From positions 1,302,001-1,366,000 of the forward strand of contig JACCLO010000010.1 in assembly GCA_029448655.1 (NCBI GenBank): a DNA stretch of 64,000 bases, given 5' to 3'. Position numbers and translations under genes: made by a program. Below the pieces are notes generated by a model. It was given only the letters and a program-made list of their open reading frames with translations, was not told the DNA's origin and did not search any database. Of the stretch, positions 34,595-45,843 are shown piece by piece (positions within the stretch are counted from its first letter, which is position 1; the number at the start of each line of letters is the position of its first letter). Source of the DNA: Wolfiporia cocos. Lineage: Eukaryota; Basidiomycota; Agaricomycetes; Polyporales; Phaeolaceae.

Positions 34595-36276
34595 CCAAGC
34601 TCTGAATGCCATGGTCTGCGAATCTACTTCAATCATGAAGCGTCTCGAATCTGCAGCTATATATAATGCTCAAAGATTGGGCTGTGCATCTCTTGTGAAG
34701 CACAGTTTAGAGATACCGCTTGAAGTATTGATGGTGCAGCAGCGTGCGGAATCGGATGGCTCTCAAATATTATGGCATGTTTTACGAGAACATGGTAGCC
34801 CATCGCTGCACCGTAAGCTCTATTACTGTGGACATGTCCTAATTGACTGTGGCAGGATTACCCAAAGCTTTTGATGACCTAGCCGACCAGAATGAATTGG
34901 TCATATATTGTGCATCAGTCTAGGCTCATCCCTGGCATGACATCTACGGAACGCTGCATAGCTTCACCACGGTAACATCATAGAGTGAGCTAGATCAGAA
35001 TGCGGTCGGCCAACATTCTTCCGATCCGGTCAAGTATGTCACCTACTCAACGAGAACGACCTATGGAATGATCAGGATCAACTGTATTGGTTCTTTTCTC
35101 AGGATTTTATCATATTCTGATAGAATGCAACAGCGCAACAGCCGATACGGCTCTCGGCCTTCAGCTTTTCACAATTAAGACAATAAGACTCGAGGAGCGC
35201 CGTGGCCACAGGACCCCGGTGCGAGCGACATTGCGATCATTCTCTGTAAAGTTCGTTGCATTATAATGCAGGCTAAGAACACTCGACCTGGAGCTATTAC
35301 ATGTGTCATTACAGGAAGAGCGCGTTGCGTACGACGCACTCAGGCTAATTTGGATAATTGCCATCTTTCGAGGTCACGAGTCGTTCTCCGTCCCTCAAGA
35401 TATGAAGCTGACTATATTTTGGCTTTACCAACCAGGAGTATGTGTACTATGGAGGCGATAGGCTGGAGGAGGCGCGCCATAGTGACATCGCGCTGTGGCT
35501 CAAGGAGATCCCAGATCTGAGAAAACGATCGACCGGCTGATCGCTGGCATTTGATTTTGACGAGTGACAATTTCGAACTCGGTTACCTATGCTTCGAATT
35601 CAATGCTTTGCTAAAGGATCATTTCAACGCAGCGTCACAAAATGGCACTGTCTTCGTGGAAAATAAGGAACGGTCACAGATATCACGCTTGCTCTGCCGG
35701 GGCGTTTCGCAACGCTTGCTGGTTACCTACAACAATTGTTCATTCAACAGGTCCCATGCTAGCCCCCGAGTACCAAATTCATTCCACACTGGACAGTGCT
35801 AGGCATACTATTGTCAGGACATAGGATTACGGATTGACAATCCTCAGTGGCAAATCCTCCGTTGCCACTCACTTTCCATATCAGGCGATGGATCTTGTTT
35901 GTGTTGCCGTCTTCGGCTCCATCAAGCTCAATATGGATTTCCACTTATTGTGTTGTTTGCCACTGATTCGCACTAGCGTCTCGAAAGCCTTCCGCATACC
36001 TCATTCCGAAGATGCGCATGCTGCTCGTCAAGCGTCCCGTAGCGACGACAAGGGCATTTGTTGTTCGGCCCCTTGTTGTCGATGATAATCGAGGCCCAAT
36101 GATTAGCGGGTGATGTCTGCATGCCCCGTAATGGGACATATATTCCATCATCGTTGATCTCCGTCTCGAACATTCACAGACACCTACCGCCCCGATCACT
36201 CATTAACCTGGGTGTGAAGGCTTCTTCTTCCCTTCCCTCCCGCCTGATATCCAACTGTGGCAAATACCCCAATGCC
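34595..36276. other. Upstream region of receptor 1, possible gene relics
   Basis: About 1.7 kb without an intact gene. A plus-strand stretch near 35440-35535 reads YVYYGGDRLEEARHSDIALW and continues LKEIPDLRK before a stop; it looks coding but connects to nothing. A GACAATAG octamer lies on the minus strand at 35808-35815, 461 bases before the receptor ATG, and a GACAATAA at 35179-35186. Confidence 0.4.
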
Positions 36277-38101
36277 ATGGCCTCTACACTCGTTTTCATT
36301 TCGCTTCTATGCGCTTTGCTCTTGACATGCTATGTTCCACTACACTGCAGGTGGCGAAGTATCCCCTTGTGGTCGCTTCTTGCGTGGCTCTTCACGTGTA
36401 ACGTTATACAAGGCATCAACAGCGCCATCTGGTCAGGGAACTCTTCATTCAAAATCCCTGTGTGGTGTGATATAGGTTCGTCATAGCTGACTATTTACGT
36501 TGCGCATCTCTAACGTAGATATTTAGCATCGGTGCTACTCTATGGCGCTCAGCTCGCCTTGCCAGCGGCATGTCTATGTTTAAGCTGTGACCTTCGACCT
36601 AGACAACAGGAACCTGGCGTATGCAAGGGACCTCGCCTTTCGGGTTTGAGTTGTGTTCTTTGTTTTGTGGCACCTATCACCTATATGGCAATGCGTACGG
36701 CGTTTTCATCTAGATATCGTAACCCATTCCCGGCTCATGTGTGTTGTAGATATCATCGTGCAAGATCATCGCTTCGATATTACAGAGAACTTCGGCTGTA
36801 CGGCATCCGTATATGCATCTGCCCCCGCGCTGGTCCTGGTGTGGATGCCTCCTATTATGCTGTGCACCGCCACACTTGTCGTGGCTTCCTTCGTTATTTA
36901 TTCATCACTTCGTTCTCCGTGCTGGGATTCCATTGAGGATTTTAATCTGGACTGCCTACGACCGCTCCTCACATCCATGTCGATCAGCCTCTTCTTCTTC
37001 GTCTCAAATGTGTGCTCGCTTTACGCTGGAAACAAGACAAATGGAGGCCTTTCATCGTGGAGGTCATGGAAAGCTGTCCATGCGCAACTCTCAATGGCGG
37101 AAGTCGTCTCGCAAACAGATCGCACGACTTTGGTCGCGATCGAGTTGGCATGGTGGATCATACCCGCTTCGACATTCTCTCTGATCGCCATGTCCTGCGT
37201 TTTCGGCTCGCGCGAAGACGTCTCAGACAGTTGTCGCGTCTTTCTTTCCCGCCTACGTCGCTTACTCTCAATCGGAAAGTCGCGCCAGTCATCATCGGGA
37301 ATGATCGTAGACCTGCGCCCCCACATCACCCTCAAATCTACCGACTCCCTGCCCACGACATCCGTCCACAAGTATATGCGGACTGGCTCCTTGCACGAGG
37401 GGCCCTTCGCGCGCGCCCGGCCAGCGCCCATCTCCATCCCCGCCATGCCGCCCGCGATCCAACCCTCGTCCACCACATCTGACGAGTCCGACGTGACCTT
37501 CGCGCAGTCGACGCGCTCGTACGTCGACTCGCCCATCGGGCGCGCAGTGCTCGGGCTCCCGGCCGCGTCGCCCCCGCTGCCCAGGCCTGCAAGGGCCGCA
37601 CCACTGCCGGGGTACGACGCCGCGCTGGAGGCGCTCAGCGCGCAGATTGCTAAAGCCCAAACGGACGTTGTGCCAGGCTGCTCCGCACCGTCCCCTGCGT
37701 CGATCCTCTCCGCTGCGTGGCCCCGGCCCCCTACCAGCGTCCCAGCGTCCCCGGCCTCTCCTCAGATCACACCGCGCTCTCCCTCTCGCTCGTCTTCCCG
37801 GAGGCCCCCGGGCATCCTTTCCCGCCAGATGAGTGCCCAGAGTACCGCCTCCACGAACTTCAGCTTGTCTGCGTACTCTGACGGCACGGAGCACAGCCTT
37901 CAGGACTCGCCCACTCTGCCGCAATTCCCAAGTAGGGTACAACAGGGATCCGATATACCTGAGCGCCCGAACCCTGTGCATCCACGTCAGAGGCGAAGCC
38001 AGGAATTTGAAAGCCTGCTGGTGCAGGTTCGGAATGCTAGTCCGTGCCATGTCCGGTATGAAGACGAGCCGCGATCCCCATCGTTTCTCTCGCTTCGCTG
38101 A
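36277..38101 (+). CDS. STE3-type pheromone receptor 1 (divergent)
   Basis: Seven-transmembrane G-protein-coupled receptor for lipopeptide pheromones. The ATG at 36277 (MASTLVFISLLCALLLT) begins in helix 1. The NSAIWSGNSSFKIPVWCDI block is the STE3 signature. After an intron at about 36479-36528 helix 3 follows (LLYGAQLALPAACLCL). A second intron (about 36692-36750) gives YMAMHIIVQDHRFDITENFG, matching the conserved HRFDI segment. Helices 5-7 follow without further introns, the last near ELAWWIIPASTFSLIAMSCV. A Ser/Pro-rich cytoplasmic tail of about 280 residues ends PSFLSLR. It is more divergent than receptor 2: the C-terminal end of helix 7 reads FGSREDV instead of a form like FGCAEEA. It lies amid the five related pheromone genes. 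Confidence 0.88.
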
Positions 38102-39136
38102 TCCGCGATGTCCTTGTCAGCACCGTTGCTCACTTTCGATGATACAACTCCATCTTTCGTTACGAATGCTGTATCCGAAACCACCTCACCATCACTTGCG
38201 CTCGCATACCCTTGCGCATTATGTAGCCCAGCCAATTTCTGTATCATGTATCATACGTGAAAACTGAACAATGTAGCCACCTTTTCATTCATTCGATCTG
38301 CATAGAGTCCGAATCGGCGCTGGTGTTGTCATTTTGACACTGGGGGCAGGTCGGCGGCTGAGCTATCCGGTTCAACTTCTGAATCCGGATCAGTGCAACG
38401 ATCGGCGCTTACTGATGTTCTGATGTTTCTGCTTCCTCATGAGCGACTGCCACTATCGCGAGCATGCGCCAGAATTGATGAGATATAACGGCTTACCCTT
38501 TGTAGCAGTGCACCGGATATAGGATCTCTGGTGCTTAGGCTATCCTTTCTTGACTCACGAGCGCCAATTGCAGACCTTCAATTTACGCGCAATGTTTAAC
38601 ACTGCTTTTGCTGGACCTACACGATCTCTGATGATATGAACATCATGTGAGCTCCCGCGCAGGCGCAATATGACCACATTTTCATCCTAGAAAGCGTACG
38701 ACTTCGTCGTTGCCGCCGTCCTCAGAATTCATAATCGTCTTCGCTTCTGACTGAAAAGTCACACCAAAACCGACTAGTGGGCTTTCCCAGTGGGATTGTG
38801 ATCGTGCAATGCGATAGAAGGGACGGGATGGTATGCTGCTTTTACAACTACACTGTTTCATATAACCCCCATATTGCAGAGATACCCGTAACGTCCATGA
38901 AACCACGAAGAGTACAGTCAATTACGAACGAACGAATGAACCGAATAATGTTAGCCGTGAATAAGGTCGTAGCGAATGCCAATGATAACGAGGCTGCAAG
39001 TCGCACTGCGAGCTAATGGTGACGAATGGCGCGAACGACACCTTCAGATCCAGCCACACTTCAGTATATTTCGTTTGGAGTCTAGCAAAAAGTTGCTCAC
39101 GTGATATGTATGAATACAACAGGCGGTGCGGAAACG
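38102..39136. other. Shared 3' flank of receptor 1 and pheromone gene 4
   Basis: About 1 kb between convergent genes. No intact gene. The half nearest 39136 is the 3' flank of pheromone gene 4. Confidence 0.4.
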
Positions 39137-39256
39137 TTATGCGATTGTGCAATTTGACCATGCCCGGCCATTTGTTGTGTCGTAGTTCGACGGCACCTGG
39201 GGATCCTCGATCTCCTCAGACGGGACGGGTGCGGAGATGGTGAAGAAAGCGTCCAT
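39137..39256 (-). CDS. Lipopeptide mating pheromone precursor 4 (CTIA box)
   Basis: Thirty-nine codons, starting MDAFFTISAPVPSEEIED and ending DTTNGRAWSNCTIA. It is nearly the same as precursor 1 apart from Ser-Glu-Glu-Ile for Ala-Glu-Glu-Thr and Arg for Ser before the final Ala-Trp-Ser-Asn-Cys. The Arg within the expected mature peptide may alter receptor specificity; that is inference. On the minus strand a TATAAA box lies 95 bases upstream (plus-strand 39351-39356). The expected GACAATAG octamer is present only as the variant GACAATTA at 39399. Confidence 0.93.
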   Translation of the reverse strand: MDAFFTISAPVPSEEIEDPQVPSNYDTTNGRAWSNCTIA

Positions 39257-39350
39257 TGCGCTGCTTGAGGATAAGGATGAGGAAGAGTGTGAAGTGCAGA
39301 GGCGAATGCGGGAGGTTTGTTGCTGTTCAGACCTTGCGCATACCCTCGCT

Positions 39351-39406
39351 TTTATAATGTTCGCTAGCAGGGACGATCGTGATTTCCATGGGGGAGAGAC
39401 AATTAG
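39351..39406 (-). promoter_or_regulatory. Promoter elements of pheromone gene 4
   Basis: TATAAA on the minus strand (plus-strand 39351-39356), 95 bases before the ATG. A near-match GACAATTA of the octamer is at 39399-39406. Confidence 0.4.
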
Positions 39407-40828
39407 CAGACGGCCACGAGAGAAACGCCAGGCGCGATTGAAGGCACGTCACGGTAATGGTCTGCAGTTGTGGCATGCTCAGGCACAAATGCTCGTTATT
39501 GTGTTCCATTCATGGATCAATATGGGGTGTCACCGCTAACATAAATATCTTGTCAGCCTGCGATACGCCCATCAGCCTGCCCATAGGTGTGTGTCCCCGC
39601 GCCTACGAACATCACCGCCCACCAGTGGATCGTGCCACAATGTCCGCTGACTGGTCATGACTCCTTTCCTTCCGGCGTGCACATTCCCATTCTAGAACTA
39701 ATGCCTCACTCCTTCATTGTGCTTTTGTTAATCATCCTCGCTGCCATCCGAATATCGTTGCTATCAATTTGCACAGATAGCGACTGGATTCCCTCGCGGT
39801 CGGCGCTACGCCAGGTAATTTCTCACTCAGAACGGACATAGGCCAGCGTCATTCCCCCTCGCCGCAAGCCGCGCACCTGCGCCTCGAAGGTGAGCTATTG
39901 TTTTGTGTTAATCACGTGATCGGAGTTCAAAGCGTCGTATTCCAATCACCATGCCAGTATCTATCAGATCGAACACGCCTGTTCGATCAAAAAAATTCTG
40001 CTTTTGCTTATTGTTCAGTGTGAATGCGCCATCTTGCCGGCGCCGAAGATACCAATATTAGTCACACTCTTCTGCTAATCCCGACATTAGCCAAGCCGTA
40101 CTAAGTACTGGATCATAAGTGAGGTGCGTACGCGTTAAAGTTGGAAGCATGCGGCGAAGCATTGATCACCGTCAACCAGTCCATGTATGCAGCCTGGCTC
40201 AGATTATGTCTGCCTGAATCCATGCTCTGCAACGGTACTTAGTATTTGCATCTGTAGTTAGCCGACTTCCTCCGCGAATTGGAATGGGCCCGAAGCTATG
40301 CATGACCCTTGAAGGTCAGTCAGATGTACACAAGCTCCTCTCTTGGTGGCCGAAGCTCCGGAGATGAGACGCTCGTAAAGATACAGATTCCAGCGCTGGC
40401 TCAGGAGTTGCACTGTTTCTGAATCCAGCATACACTGGCGATTCATTGTCATCGCAATGAATAAGTCTCGAGTTGATGTGAACCTCTATTGGTGGGTTTT
40501 CAATCACCTCTATCGTCGTCAAATAATTGCGTCATTGTGTTCACCGGACGATCCAGGACAACTACTACAGTACTTCCGCTAACCCCCTTCCCCGACAATC
40601 GTCTAAGATGATGAGAAACCGAAGTGGATAATTTAAGCGAATCTCGAACGAAATTAACGGTGTTGTCAAGGCGCAGAACGAAGAAGGATATGCGCGCAGT
40701 GAGAATGCGAAGGTCATGAGCGTGAGTCGTGATGGGTGACATTCATATTTCGGCCTCTATGAATAAGTCCCGGTGAATGCCGACTCAAGTTGACACGACT
40801 GTGCACATACCTGTTAGGCGCGGAAAGC
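39407..40828. other. Region between pheromone genes 4 and 5
   Basis: About 1.4 kb without a convincing gene. The part near 40600-40828 is the 3' flank of pheromone gene 5. Aligned by eye it resembles the 3' flank of pheromone gene 1 around an AAATTAT-containing segment. Confidence 0.4.
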
Positions 40829-40948
40829 TCATGCAATGGTGCAATTCGAATTGGCTCCTCCATTCGAGGTGTCATAGTCTGCCGGAATTTGGCAGGTCTC
40901 GGTCTCCTCGGCGGGGACGGGCACAGCAATGCTGAGGAAGGCGTCCAT
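40829..40948 (-). CDS. Lipopeptide mating pheromone precursor 5 (CTIA box)
   Basis: Thirty-nine codons, starting MDAFLSIAVPVPAEETET and ending DTSNGGANSNCTIA. It combines the CTIA box of precursors 1, 3 and 4 with the GGANSNC core of precursor 2, so it is intermediate. It has an extra Cys in the pro-region (ETCQIPAD). A TATATATA box lies 93 bases upstream on the minus strand. Two GACAATAG octamers are further upstream. About 13 bases after the stop is ACAG|GTATGTG, a likely 3' untranslated-region intron donor. Confidence 0.93.
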   Translation of the reverse strand: MDAFLSIAVPVPAEETETCQIPADYDTSNGGANSNCTIA

Positions 40949-41040
40949 GGCTTTTAGAGCGAGGAGAGGAGGATGAGGTATGTGCTAGCGGTACGCGGAC
41001 GGATGACTGCGTTGCCGGCTCGCGCTCCCTTCGTCTTTGG

Positions 41041-41177
41041 TATATATACGCTCAACATGAACAGGACAATGACAATAGGCCACCGCCGATATCGAGATCA
41101 TGACCATCCGCGTCCCGGAGAAGCGACATTGGCGCTAAGCGAAGACGACACAAGATGCATGTGCCCAAGCTATTGTC
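41041..41177 (-). promoter_or_regulatory. Promoter elements of pheromone gene 5
   Basis: TATATATA at 41041-41048, GACAATAG at 41071-41078 and the same octamer on the minus strand at 41170-41177. The arrangement (TATA about 95 bases and octamer about 125 bases from the ATG) matches pheromone gene 1. Confidence 0.5.
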
Positions 41178-43176
41178 TACTCGCCGTTTACAGCCGCACA
41201 TCAGGCTGCCGTGTCCACTTGCGAGCCGAATGCTGACATCACGCTCTCATCAATTTCTGTATAGGCAATAGGTCGGTGCCAACCATCAATTTCTCTCGTC
41301 TGCAGAGTGTCCCTCTCCCTTCAACACGCAAAATTCATACTCGTAGGCATTTCGGACACATGTAGGCCACGGTCTAGCGTAAATGAAGCCACTAGAAGCG
41401 GCGGCGCAACAAAAGCAGGGGTCGGGATCTGTTAGATGCAATGGCGATCTTAGTGCATCGCACTCCACCAGCGATGCCCGTGCCGGACGGCCCTATTGTT
41501 ATGTCGCGATCACGTGGGCGCGAGGTTGGGATATGGGGTAAGTGCGCAAGATGATCGCGTTGAGCGCAGCCTCGCGTTTGTGATCGTCGGCAGGAGTCGC
41601 TGATATGATCATGAGCGCATTACGTCGTCGCTTCACTCTCCGCGTCGGTGACTCAGAGCTCTCTCATCGGCTACAGTCCGTTTGACAATTTTCGCTCATT
41701 CTCATAGAACATTGTCGGAGGCAGCCAGGTACTATGCCATGGCGAGCACCAACATATCAGGTATAATGGCCTGCGAAATGTAGCGAACTAACCGAAATTA
41801 AGGGGATATCACGCTGGCGTTGAAACAGCCACGGAAATTGGTCAGTCGGCCAACGTGCAAGTAAGTGAGACTAGTCGAGAGCGAGGAGACGCCGTTCGTT
41901 TCAGCACAACAATAGGCCTTGAAGATGGAATTTCACCGCACCGCAGCGTGCCATAATCCGGCGCAGACTCTAGCCGAGTTCCCCGTGCATTCTACATCGG
42001 TCGCTCTCATCCACCTCGGGCATGCGTCATCCTACGAACTCGTGCCTCTCTCGTGGCCAGAACAATAGGCGGTGCACATGCTAGTTGCGCTTTGTGCTAC
42101 CTCGAAATACTGTTACCCTCGGGAGGAGTGCGATCACTCGAAATTGCTGAGCAACTGGACTTGCTCCGCTTCTGACTCGAATATCTAGTGCTGTCCCAAC
42201 AATAAGTACACTGATCCCTCGAACTGAACTGTGGCACATCGGCCAGAGATTGGGGTCGCTCACAGGTCCCTGAAATGTATGGCAATGACATTACCTGAGA
42301 CGAGTCACATCGTTCGCGTGTACCGAACGATAGGATGTACACACACTATCAGCTCCCCCCCACCCCTCGAAATACAGCACGGCGAGGAAGGGCTCAAGCC
42401 GTTCATCGATCGCCAGACATTGTAGCAACGGTCCTCAACGAGATGCGGTGAGATACGCTCTTTCCGCGGGTTGCAGGACTGCTTCTCTCCTGATTATTGG
42501 GAGGATACATGCTGACTGTGCCCTCTCGAGGATTGATTTCTAGGACACCCCAGGGGGAACTCGGCTTAGAAGCGAGGTACATCACGGGTCCTGGACGCAG
42601 CTCAAGGTGGCCCCGCGATACCAATAGTGATTATATGCGGGGAGGTCACCCCTGACAGCACTCATGACGTTAGATATCGCAGAAACTATCGCTGACGCGG
42701 GGGACTTGTTCTATTCACAGGACTGGGCACGCTGAAATCACAAGATGCTGATTTCTACCGTAAAGTGATGTCATCCGCGGGAAGATGTTGCTCTTCTATG
42801 ATATCTAGGTTCACCATGCCATGAGAACCAGTTCTACGAGGCAGAGCTGTCGAGTCCAATCAGTGACAATCGATTGCCATAACCACGGGGAATGAGGAGC
42901 TACTGGCCACGAGGCAACGATCCAGCATGAATGGAATCGAGTGAGAAGCTCATGGTGACGGTATAAGCGCAAATAGCCGCGCCGATAGTAGCGTGTGTAT
43001 GAAGCGGGGGATTCAGGGAGGGGAGAACTACAAACTGACGGATAAACAACACTAGTACTACGCGATACGCATCGTACTGTACATGCAATAATTTGTACAC
43101 TGTCACAAATAACATGTCTATGTTCACGAATAATGACAACCTACAAGTCCTACGGGTGATAGGAATATTCAATCGC
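41178..43176. other. Intergenic region
   Basis: About 2 kb without a recognisable gene. Several ACAATAG-like sequences occur (near 41904, 42061 and 41493 in reverse) but not the full octamer. Open frames are short and without motifs. Confidence 0.4.
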
Positions 43177-44934
43177 TCAAGCCCCAACCCCAGGCAGGTA
43201 TTCTTTTAAAGGGGGTACGAGCACGCTCAGAGTGCGTACGCTCGCTCGGTACGGCCACAGCACGACGCTACGCGCGCACTCATCATACCCGTACCTCTCC
43301 TGCCGCGCCTCGCCGCCGCCACTGCCGCTCCGCTTGCGGCGCATCTCGCCTGCCCCGGCTGCGGCAGCAGCAGGAGACAACAGAGCACCAGGGTGCGAGG
43401 CGGCCTGGTCCTTCTCAGAGACGTACGTCCCGTCCGACTCCGCCGAGTCGCCGTCGTCATCCGAGTGCCCCTCGGGGATGGTCGGCAGATGCGGCGGGGA
43501 GGAGGGCTTCCCCTGTCCGCTTCTGGTCCCGTTCTCGTGCGCATGCGCCGCCCGCGCAGACTTGTGGTGCGCCCGCGGACTCGCGAGGGGGGGCTGTGCG
43601 AGCGGCTCAGGGTGCGGATCGGGCCCCGCGCCGAGGGACCATATCGCGTACGGCCAGCGGAGGACGGCAGACACGAGCTGCACGAGGCGCGCCCACGAGT
43701 CTAGCACCACCCCCAGATAGTACGGCGGCGCGTCCGCGCTGGCGCGGGCGGCCTTGCCGTTGAGCGCGCTGAGCTCCCTCCGCCGGCTCCCGCGCTGCAG
43801 CTGCGCGTACCCCGCCTCGAGCGCGGCGAGCCGTGCCGCGAGCGCGAGGCGCGCGGCCTCGCCCCTCCGCTCGCCCGACCGCGCGGCCTGCTCGACCGCG
43901 CCGAGCGCCGCGCGCAGGCCGTCGAACGCGCCCTCGAGCCGCTCCGCGCGCGCCGCCTGCGCACGCAGCTCGCGCACCTCCCGCTCGAGCGCGTGCACGC
44001 GCCGTGCGAGCGCCTCGCGCGCGCGCTCCTCCTCCGCGCCGCGCGCGGACGGCGGGTAGTGCACCGCGTCGTGCAGGGTGTGCGTGCGTGCGGAGACGCG
44101 GTGCACGAGGTGCCGGAGCGGGCGCACGCCGGTCGCGAGCACGAAGAGCGTCATGCTGAACCAGGAGAGCGAGGCGCCGTCGCCGAGCGCGGCAAGGACG
44201 CGCTGGAGGAAGAGAGCGCCGAGTGCGGGGGAGAGGAGCGTGAGGAGGAGGAGGAAGAGTTCTTGCCGCCGGAGGGCGGTGCGTGCCGCGAGGGCGACCG
44301 GCGTGTCCTCCTGAGGTGTAGGCTGGCCGGATGAGGATGTCTGGTGGTCATAGTTATGGTCATTGGAATCGGATTGGGAGTGGGAGGATGCGGGCGTGCG
44401 CGGGAGGGAAGCGAGGTAGAGTCTCCATGGGGCTGCGTAGGAGAAGGGAAAGGTGAGCAGAGTACATACGCGGAGAGTGCGGGGGGAAGACACACCTTCG
44501 ATCAGCTGGTGCAGGTAGAAGATGAGGAATACGACGAGGAGCAGGTTCTTGACGTGGTCTCCGCCGGTCAGCCAACCCCCGATGGGCGAGGCGAGCGCAA
44601 TCATGATCGAAAGGTCGAGCTCCGCAAGAGAAAATGCGGAGCCCGACTTGCTCGACGAGGCGGCATTGCGGGACGATGAGTTTGTATGCGGCTGCGGATG
44701 GAACGAAGCCGCTACGCCCTTTCCCTTGGAGCGTCGAAGGTGGGTGCTCGACCCCGCGGGCGACACGCTCGCCTCGTCTTCCTCTTCGTCCGCGCTCTCG
44801 TACTCACTCTCGGTTCCCCCGTACAACGCTTTGCTCTTGCTGTCCACGAACCCGCTCCGCCCGTCCGAGTCGGAGCCCGAGTCGGAGAGCGCTTGTGCAT
44901 CCGCGCGCCCGCGCGACGGGCCCGCGGTCGTCAT
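43177..44934 (-). CDS. Membrane protein with Arg/Ala-rich coiled coil, unknown function
   Basis: About 560 residues after removing a 65-base intron (about 44436-44500); this joins HQLIE to APWRLYLASLP. The N-terminus is acidic and Ser-rich (ESEYESADEEEDEASVSPAG). Hydrophobic segments follow: DLSIMIALASPIGGWLTGG, LLLVVFLIFYLHQLI, LFLLLLTLLSPALGALFLQ and FSMTLFVLATGV. A long coiled coil rich in Arg, Glu and Ala (near plus-strand 43790-44050) comes next, then a helix near YYLGVVLDSWARLVQLVSAV and a Ser/Pro-rich tail ending PPLKEYLPGVGA. The coiled-coil DNA is extremely GC-rich. I do not recognise a named family; layout suggests an organelle or ER membrane protein. It lies between pheromone genes 5 and 6. 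Confidence 0.72.
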   Translation of the reverse strand: MTTAGPSRGRADAQALSDSGSDSDGRSGFVDSKSKALYGGTESEYESADEEEDEASVSPAGSSTHLRRSKGKGVAASFHPQPHTNSSSRNAASSSKSGSAFSLAELDLSIMIALASPIGGWLTGGDHVKNLLLVVFLIFYLHQLIEGVSSPRTLRVCTLLTFPFSYAAPWRLYLASLPRTPASSHSQSDSNDHNYDHQTSSSGQPTPQEDTPVALAARTALRRQELFLLLLTLLSPALGALFLQRVLAALGDGASLSWFSMTLFVLATGVRPLRHLVHRVSARTHTLHDAVHYPPSARGAEEERAREALARRVHALEREVRELRAQAARAERLEGAFDGLRAALGAVEQAARSGERRGEAARLALAARLAALEAGYAQLQRGSRRRELSALNGKAARASADAPPYYLGVVLDSWARLVQLVSAVLRWPYAIWSLGAGPDPHPEPLAQPPLASPRAHHKSARAAHAHENGTRSGQGKPSSPPHLPTIPEGHSDDDGDSAESDGTYVSEKDQAASHPGALLSPAAAAAGAGEMRRKRSGSGGGEARQERYGYDECARSVVLWPYRASVRTLSVLVPPLKEYLPGVGA

Positions 44935-45843
44935 TGAGAATGCGTGTGCCCGAGACGCGTTTGGGATCGCCGTGTATGCGTATGCGCCCGCTTGGGATGG
45001 TAACCGGGACGCGTATCACTGGCAATGCGGTGTGCAGCGTGGCTGCCGCTTGCACCCGACTCGGATCGCGTCGGCTGCTGGATGACGTTCGTCGGCCAGG
45101 CTGATGGTTCCTGGGGATATCAGAAAATACGCAGAGCTCGGCGTATGCGATGTGCGCAATGTCTGAGACAGCGGCAACTGTGCAGGCGGAAGCAAGGAAG
45201 GCCTGATGGGATATGCCGTCAGGGGCAACACGCTCACGTGATCCAACGCGTGTCCGCAACACTCGCGACGCGCCACCACGTAGCACACGACTCGCTGGCA
45301 TCGCCGACTCTTTCTTGCAATCGCACTCCAGCTCGCACACCGCACACAGGTCGTCTACAAATTCAGGCATAAAACGTAAAGGTACGTAGCATAGACCCGC
45401 TATGTGACTACATGCGGTGGCCCCCGCAGCTACGGGTCCGATTCGGGGTTGTATGTCCTAGTACTGCTCGCGCCGGAGCGAAATGTGAATGCAACAACGA
45501 AATTATAACGATATGCCTGCACTGGGCGTAAGCGCAAGGGGGAGTACAACGAACAAGTCGGGGTCCGTAAGCGGAACAGAATAGCACGGGGCGCTCATGC
45601 GCAAGAAATGTAAGGTACGGTAATGTTACAATGGATGTCAATGGAGTGTGCTGGTTGGCGTGAATGGCGAGGCACAAGAGCATGGCCTCGAAACTTTTCC
45701 TCTGGATGGCGGGCATGAAGGCATCGAACGAAGGACGGCATAAGGGACAGGACGCGGCTGGGGACCCGAAATGCGTGTCAGCACCGTATAGGGGACTCGG
45801 ACGAGGGCACAACGTACCGATTGTACGCTTCGTCGTCGCTTGT
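44935..45843. other. Intergenic region
   Basis: About 0.9 kb between the start of the coiled-coil gene and the 3' end of pheromone gene 6. No convincing gene is seen on either strand. Confidence 0.4.

Noticed and set aside
38843..38894. Short minus-strand frame starting MDVTGISAIWG near pheromone gene 4
   Set aside because: It ends without a CaaX box and matches none of the pheromone classes.
40124..40178. Short minus-strand frame starting MDWLTVINAS
   Set aside because: No cysteine at the fourth-last position; not a pheromone.
43754..44334. Long Arg-rich plus-strand frames opposite the coiled-coil gene
   Set aside because: Products of extreme GC content on the opposite strand of a well-supported gene.
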